Source: Rhodobacterales bacterium UBA3080 (lineage in GTDB: Bacteria; Pseudomonadota; Alphaproteobacteria; Rhodobacterales; Rhodobacteraceae). Taken from it: 9,570 bases of DNA. Positions 6,494 to 9,570 of this stretch are shown piece after piece; the stretch's first letter is position 1, and each line of letters opens with the position of its first letter. The position numbers and the translations under genes are program-made. The stretch covers positions 1-9,570 of the forward strand of contig DFBM01000050.1 of assembly GCA_002366645.1 (NCBI GenBank), given 5' to 3'. The notes below the pieces were generated by a model that did not search any database, was not told the DNA's origin, and saw nothing but the letters and a program-made list of their open reading frames with translations.

Positions 6494-7558
6494 ATGCAGA
6501 CATTAAGCGACTATGATTTCGAATTGCCCGAAGAACTGATTGCATTGCGGCCAGTCAGCCCGCGACCTGCATCAAAAATGCTGGTAGCAAATGGCGATAT
6601 CGTGGATGCGCATGTCTATGATTTGCCATCATGGTTGCAGGCTGGAGACCTGTTGGTCTTCAACAACACCAAAGTCATTCCTGCGCGACTTTCGGGCGAG
6701 AGGTTTCGTGAAACGCCGCATGGTTCGGGGTTCGCTCATATCGAAGTTAATCTGATTGAGCGTACAGATTCGAATACCTGGGTTGCGCTGGCAAAACCCG
6801 CGAAACGATTGCGGGTCGGCGATAACATTTCCTTTGGTGATCTAAAGGCAAATGTTCAGGCAAAAGATGGCGGAGAGGTCACGCTGGTGTTTGACCGCAA
6901 TGGCCAGGAACTGGATGTCGCGATCGAGAAAATCGGCGCGATGCCCTTGCCCCCGTATATAGCGACGAAGCGGGCGGCTGATGAGCGTGACAAGGACGAC
7001 TACCAGACCGTTTTCGCCAGTAGGACAGGGGCAGTGGCCGCGCCTACGGCGTCACTCCATTTTGATGCGGAATTACTGGCGCGGCTCGACACGCTGGGTG
7101 TGAATTCGACCGAAGTAACCTTGCACGTAGGGGCCGGAACCTTTCTTCCGGTAAAAGTGGACAATATTGACGAACACAAAATGCATAGCGAGTGGGGGGA
7201 GGTTTCGCACGAAGCCGCTGCCGCTATTAACCAGACCATCGCAAATGGCGGACGCGTGATTCCGGTTGGAACGACAGCGCTTCGTCTGATTGAAACCGCA
7301 GCGACGGGGATTGGTGAGATTGCGGCGTGGGTTGGTGACACCGATATCTTCATCCGTCCGGGATACAAATTTAAAGTTACCAACGCGCTGATGACGAACT
7401 TCCACTTGCCCAAATCGACTTTGATGATGCTTGTCGCAGCTTTGGTCGGATACGATCGGATAAAGCAGATATATTCTCATGCTATCGCCGAGGGCTATCG
7501 CTTCTTTTCTTACGGTGACAGCTCGCTTCTATTTCGAGAACCGACAAAAATCGACTAA
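6494..7558 (+). CDS. queA: S-adenosylmethionine:tRNA ribosyltransferase-isomerase (queuosine synthesis)
   Basis: Transfers and isomerises the ribosyl part of S-adenosylmethionine onto 7-aminomethyl-7-deazaguanine in the anticodon wobble position of tRNAs for Asp, Asn, His and Tyr, giving epoxyqueuosine. The 354 residues are close to the 356 of E. coli QueA. Family blocks in order: FNNTKVIPARL (56-66), MPLPPYI (150-156), VAAPTASLHF (181-190), EVTLHVGAGTFLPV (207-220), HKMHSEW (228-234), NFHLPKSTLMMLV (302-314) and GYRFFSYGD (334-342). In the APTA-x-LHF block Ser replaces the more usual Gly. The ATG has GGAGAGG six bases upstream. tgt, which acts one step earlier and is a frequent neighbour, does not follow; an MFS transporter gene does, after 71 bases on the same strand. 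It is divergent from bcp. No truncation is seen. Confidence 0.98.
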   Translation: MQTLSDYDFELPEELIALRPVSPRPASKMLVANGDIVDAHVYDLPSWLQAGDLLVFNNTKVIPARLSGERFRETPHGSGFAHIEVNLIERTDSNTWVALAKPAKRLRVGDNISFGDLKANVQAKDGGEVTLVFDRNGQELDVAIEKIGAMPLPPYIATKRAADERDKDDYQTVFASRTGAVAAPTASLHFDAELLARLDTLGVNSTEVTLHVGAGTFLPVKVDNIDEHKMHSEWGEVSHEAAAAINQTIANGGRVIPVGTTALRLIETAATGIGEIAAWVGDTDIFIRPGYKFKVTNALMTNFHLPKSTLMMLVAALVGYDRIKQIYSHAIAEGYRFFSYGDSSLLFREPTKID

Positions 7559-7579
7559 TTTGTCGGAAACGTGACAAAT
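7558..7579. promoter_or_regulatory. Perfect inverted repeat between queA and the MFS gene, possible operator
   Basis: ATTTGTC and GACAAAT form a perfect seven-base dyad separated by GGAAACGT. It begins on the last base of the queA stop codon and lies 50 bases before the MFS start. No T-run follows (CCTTCACC), so it is a poor intrinsic terminator. The 22-base symmetric layout fits a dimeric repressor site. A regulator cannot be named from the sequence. Confidence 0.4.
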
Positions 7580-7629
7580 CCTTCACCCGCCGTGCCGTAT
7601 TCTGGGAATCGATTTTGTAAGGGAAATAC

Positions 7630-8877
7630 ATGTTTTACATCTTCAAGAATGCGTGGCCGCTACTGCTCGGTATGATGCTTCTGATGGCTGGAAACGGCTT
7701 GCAGGGGACGTTGCTGGGTTTGCGCGGCGCTATTGAAGGGTTCTCGCCGACCACGATGTCATATGTTATGAGCGGGTATTTCCTCGGTTTCCTCGGCGGT
7801 TCCTACATCACGCCGCATCTTATCCGTAGGGTTGGGCATGTCCGTGTGTTCGCCGCGCTCGGTTCGCTAATTTCGGCTGCATTTATTCTTTATGCCGCAG
7901 TTCCGGATCCGTTTGTCTGGACGTTAATGCGAGTCGTCGTGGGGTTTTGTTTTGCTGGCGTGTATGTCGTCGCCGAAAGTTGGCTGAACGATTCTGCGAC
8001 CAATGAAACGCGTGGTCAGGCGCTGTCCATATACATTATCGTCCAAATGATCGGGATTGTCGCGGCGCAGATAATGGTAAACTTTGCGGATGTTGGCGGC
8101 TACACACTGTTTGTTCTGATGTCGGTTCTTGTATCAGTTTCCTTCATGCCGATTCTGTTGTCCGTCACGCCCGCGCCTGTATTCCACGCATCAAAGCGTA
8201 TGAGTCTGGCGGACCTGTACAAGATTTCACCGCTCGGATGCGTTGGCATTTTCGTTCTCGGAGGGGTTTTTGCGACATTGTTCGGGATGCCCTCCGTTTA
8301 CGGCACAGCAGTCGGGATGACGGTCAAGGAGACGACAATATTTGTCGGCTTGATTTATGTAGGTGGTTTGATTTGGCAATATCCCATCGGCTGGGTCTCG
8401 GACAAAGTCGACCGGCGCCACTTGGTTATTATGCTAACCGGATTTGGCGGAGTATCCGTGTTTATGGGGATGGCTCTAACGCAGTACCAGTTAGTATTAT
8501 ATACGTTGGCATTTGTCGCCGGTGGTATAGCTAATCCATTGTATTCATTGTTAATAGCTTACACCAATGACTATCTGGAACAGGATGATATGGCCGCAGC
8601 TTCTGGTGGGTTGATCTTTCTGAACGGCGTGGGAGCTATTGGCATGCCGCTTCTGGTTGGTTGGTCGATGACAACGTTCGGTCCGAATAGTTATTTCGTT
8701 CTGCTCGCCACGCTGTTCCTTTCGATAACGGCCTACGCCCTATACCGCACAACCAAGAGGGCACCGACACCGGTCGACGAAACATCGGCTTACGCAGCGG
8801 TGCTTCCACAATCCTCGCCAATTGCTGTTGAGGTGGCGCAAGAAGTCGCCATTGAGATGGCGCAAGAAGAGGATTAG
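7630..8877 (+). CDS. MFS transporter, YcaD-like
   Basis: Inner-membrane secondary transporter of the major facilitator superfamily; substrate unknown. The 415 residues are hydrophobic, with about 12 predicted helices in two halves joined by a polar loop near 183-197. Helix 1 is at about 8-30. An MFS motif-A-like turn follows helix 2 (PHLIRRVGHVRV, 62-73), and its second-half counterpart is GWVSDKVDRRH (254-264). AESWLND (115-121) followed by TRGQALSIY (127-135) resembles the ESxxN...RGxxLxxY pattern of YcaD-type transporters. After the last helix (about 352-372) comes a cytoplasmic tail of about 40 residues ending in acidic repeats. The ATG has AAGGG six bases upstream. It lies 71 bases after queA on the same strand, with a dyad in between; it may be co-transcribed or separately controlled. 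YcaD-like grouping is moderately sure; sugar, drug or metabolite substrate cannot be told. Confidence 0.93.
   Translation: MFYIFKNAWPLLLGMMLLMAGNGLQGTLLGLRGAIEGFSPTTMSYVMSGYFLGFLGGSYITPHLIRRVGHVRVFAALGSLISAAFILYAAVPDPFVWTLMRVVVGFCFAGVYVVAESWLNDSATNETRGQALSIYIIVQMIGIVAAQIMVNFADVGGYTLFVLMSVLVSVSFMPILLSVTPAPVFHASKRMSLADLYKISPLGCVGIFVLGGVFATLFGMPSVYGTAVGMTVKETTIFVGLIYVGGLIWQYPIGWVSDKVDRRHLVIMLTGFGGVSVFMGMALTQYQLVLYTLAFVAGGIANPLYSLLIAYTNDYLEQDDMAAASGGLIFLNGVGAIGMPLLVGWSMTTFGPNSYFVLLATLFLSITAYALYRTTKRAPTPVDETSAYAAVLPQSSPIAVEVAQEVAIEMAQEED
8828..8869 (+). repeat. 24-base tandem repeat in the MFS C-terminal tail, under two copies
   Basis: An 18-base segment starting TTGAGGTGGCGCAAG at 8828 recurs at 8852 with one difference (G to A). 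The 24-base period equals eight codons and gives the protein repeat VEVAQEVA then IEMAQEED. It keeps frame and ends two codons before the stop, consistent with a small replication-slippage duplication in a free cytoplasmic tail. Confidence 0.7.
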
Positions 8878-8897
8878 GGCACGCCTGAACTTTTTAC

Positions 8898-8921
8898 TTG
8901 GATAATTCTCAAATTATGCAA
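8898..8921. promoter_or_regulatory. AT-rich 24-base dyad upstream of the DUF924 gene, possible operator
   Basis: TTGGATAATT and AATTATGCAA flank CTCA and pair at nine of ten positions, the only break being a G opposite G. The element lies between the MFS stop and the DUF924 start, about 35 bases before the latter. No T-run follows, so a terminator is unlikely. A promoter-proximal binding site is the simplest reading. The outer TTG...CAA recalls many dimeric regulator sites, but no family can be named. Confidence 0.4.
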
Positions 8922-8956
8922 ACATGCGGTATAGCCAATGTTAAGGAACTGCGGGC

Positions 8957-9523
8957 ATGGATAAGCTGGTTGACGATATTCTGGCCTTTTGGACCGACGC
9001 CGGAATGGAAGGTTGGTACAAGCAATCTCCGGAATTTGACGATGAAATCAGATCGCGATTCCATGAGGCTTGGACACAGGCGCGCGACGGCGAGTTTTCC
9101 CGTTGGCAGTTGACTGCGCGTTCCGCTTTGGCGCTGATAATTCTAGTCGACCAGTTTCCGCGTAATATGTTCCGTGGGGACGGGGCATCGTTCTCAACAG
9201 ACCGTATGGCGCGATGCGTTGCCCAGAAGGCTTTACTACGGAATTTCGACAAAGAGATTGATGGCCCCATGCGGCAGTTTTTCTATTTACCGTTCATGCA
9301 TTCCGAGTGTTTGATGGATCAGGATTCCGGTGTCAGGGCATTCATTACACGTATGCCCGGCACACCAAATCTGTTGCACGCGCGTGCGCATCGGCAGGTA
9401 ATTCGCGACTTTGGGCGCTTCCCGTATCGCAATGATGCGCTGGGGCGTGCCTCCACGGAAAGCGAAGTCGCTTACCTTGATGCAGGCGGGTACGGTTTTA
9501 CGGTTCAAAATATGGACAAGTAG
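8957..9523 (+). CDS. DUF924 family protein, function unknown
   Basis: A 188-residue soluble protein with the hallmark blocks of DUF924 (Pfam family of helical, TPR-like cytoplasmic proteins with no established activity). These are ILAFWTDAG at the N-terminus (8-16), ALALIILVDQFPRNMFRG (57-74), MRQFFYLPFMHSE (105-117), a HARAHRQVI plus DFGRFPYRN block (141-159) and LGRASTESEVAYL (162-174). The length is normal for the family. No signal peptide or membrane span is seen; the hydrophobic stretch at 57-65 belongs to a conserved helix. The ATG at 8957 has AAGGAA about nine bases upstream and begins at the conserved first helix. It follows the MFS gene by 79 bases on the same strand, with a dyad in the gap that suggests its own promoter. 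The stop codon sits in the loop of a hairpin. Confidence 0.92.
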   Translation: MDKLVDDILAFWTDAGMEGWYKQSPEFDDEIRSRFHEAWTQARDGEFSRWQLTARSALALIILVDQFPRNMFRGDGASFSTDRMARCVAQKALLRNFDKEIDGPMRQFFYLPFMHSECLMDQDSGVRAFITRMPGTPNLLHARAHRQVIRDFGRFPYRNDALGRASTESEVAYLDAGGYGFTVQNMDK

Positions 9524-9532
9524 GCTTGTCCA
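9513..9532 (+). terminator. Hairpin spanning the DUF924 stop codon (terminator-like, no T-run)
   Basis: TGGACAAG and CTTGTCCA pair perfectly over eight bases with the four-base loop TAGG, which holds the TAG stop of the DUF924 gene. CGGCTTCTG follows instead of a T-run, so intrinsic termination would be weak. Protection of the mRNA 3' end or a binding site are alternatives. The rest of the window to 9570 shows nothing I can assign. Confidence 0.4.
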
Positions 9533-9570
9533 CGGCTTCTGTCTGGCTTATGGTTTAAAACTAGTTTAGC

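Noticed and set aside
7571..7603. GTGACA and TATTCT before the MFS gene as a sigma-70 promoter
   Set aside because: The -35-like box matches well, but the spacer is 21 bases, well outside the usual 16-18.
1..9570. Mobile element, phage, defence system or CRISPR array
   Set aside because: No transposase, integrase, direct-repeat array or defence-type protein is present; all eight genes are ordinary chromosomal ones.

Overview
The window reads as an ordinary chromosomal stretch of an alphaproteobacterium, most likely from the Rhodobacterales (Roseobacter group). This is inferred from protein character: a TrmFO-type tRNA methyltransferase, a GyrA with a short N-terminal extension and acidic tail, an M23 peptidase overlapping a bactofilin gene, and a QueA with the variant APTASLHF motif. 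No 16S rRNA or other direct taxonomic marker is present, and base composition looks close to balanced by eye. There are eight protein-coding genes. I see no mobile element, CRISPR array, tRNA or rRNA, and every gap between genes is under 200 bases.

Minus-strand half (1-6377), in transcription order: bcp (thiol peroxidase, 6377-5919), a membrane-anchored coiled-coil M23 (LytM) peptidoglycan endopeptidase (5806-4445), a bactofilin (4455-3997) whose start overlaps the peptidase stop by 11 bases, an intrinsic terminator (3965-3933), gyrA (3818-1092), a second intrinsic terminator (1087-1058), and trmFO (from 1031, running off the left edge). The peptidase and bactofilin form a translationally coupled cell-envelope module. 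gyrA is a single gene with its own terminator. trmFO starts only 27 bases past that terminator and has no visible Shine-Dalgarno, so its transcription is a puzzle.

Plus-strand half (6494-9570): queA (queuosine biosynthesis), a 12-helix MFS transporter of YcaD-like type, and a DUF924 protein. queA is divergent from bcp across a 116-base region that must hold both promoters. The two downstream gaps and the end of the last gene each carry an inverted repeat not followed by a T-run; these are the least explained sequence elements in the window.

Two genes (trmFO, queA) modify tRNA, but they are far apart and on opposite strands, so I read no pathway linkage. I found no convincing undescribed system. 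The items most worth checking are the dyads at 7558-7579, 8898-8921 and 9513-9532, the possible leaderless trmFO, and the peptidase-bactofilin module.
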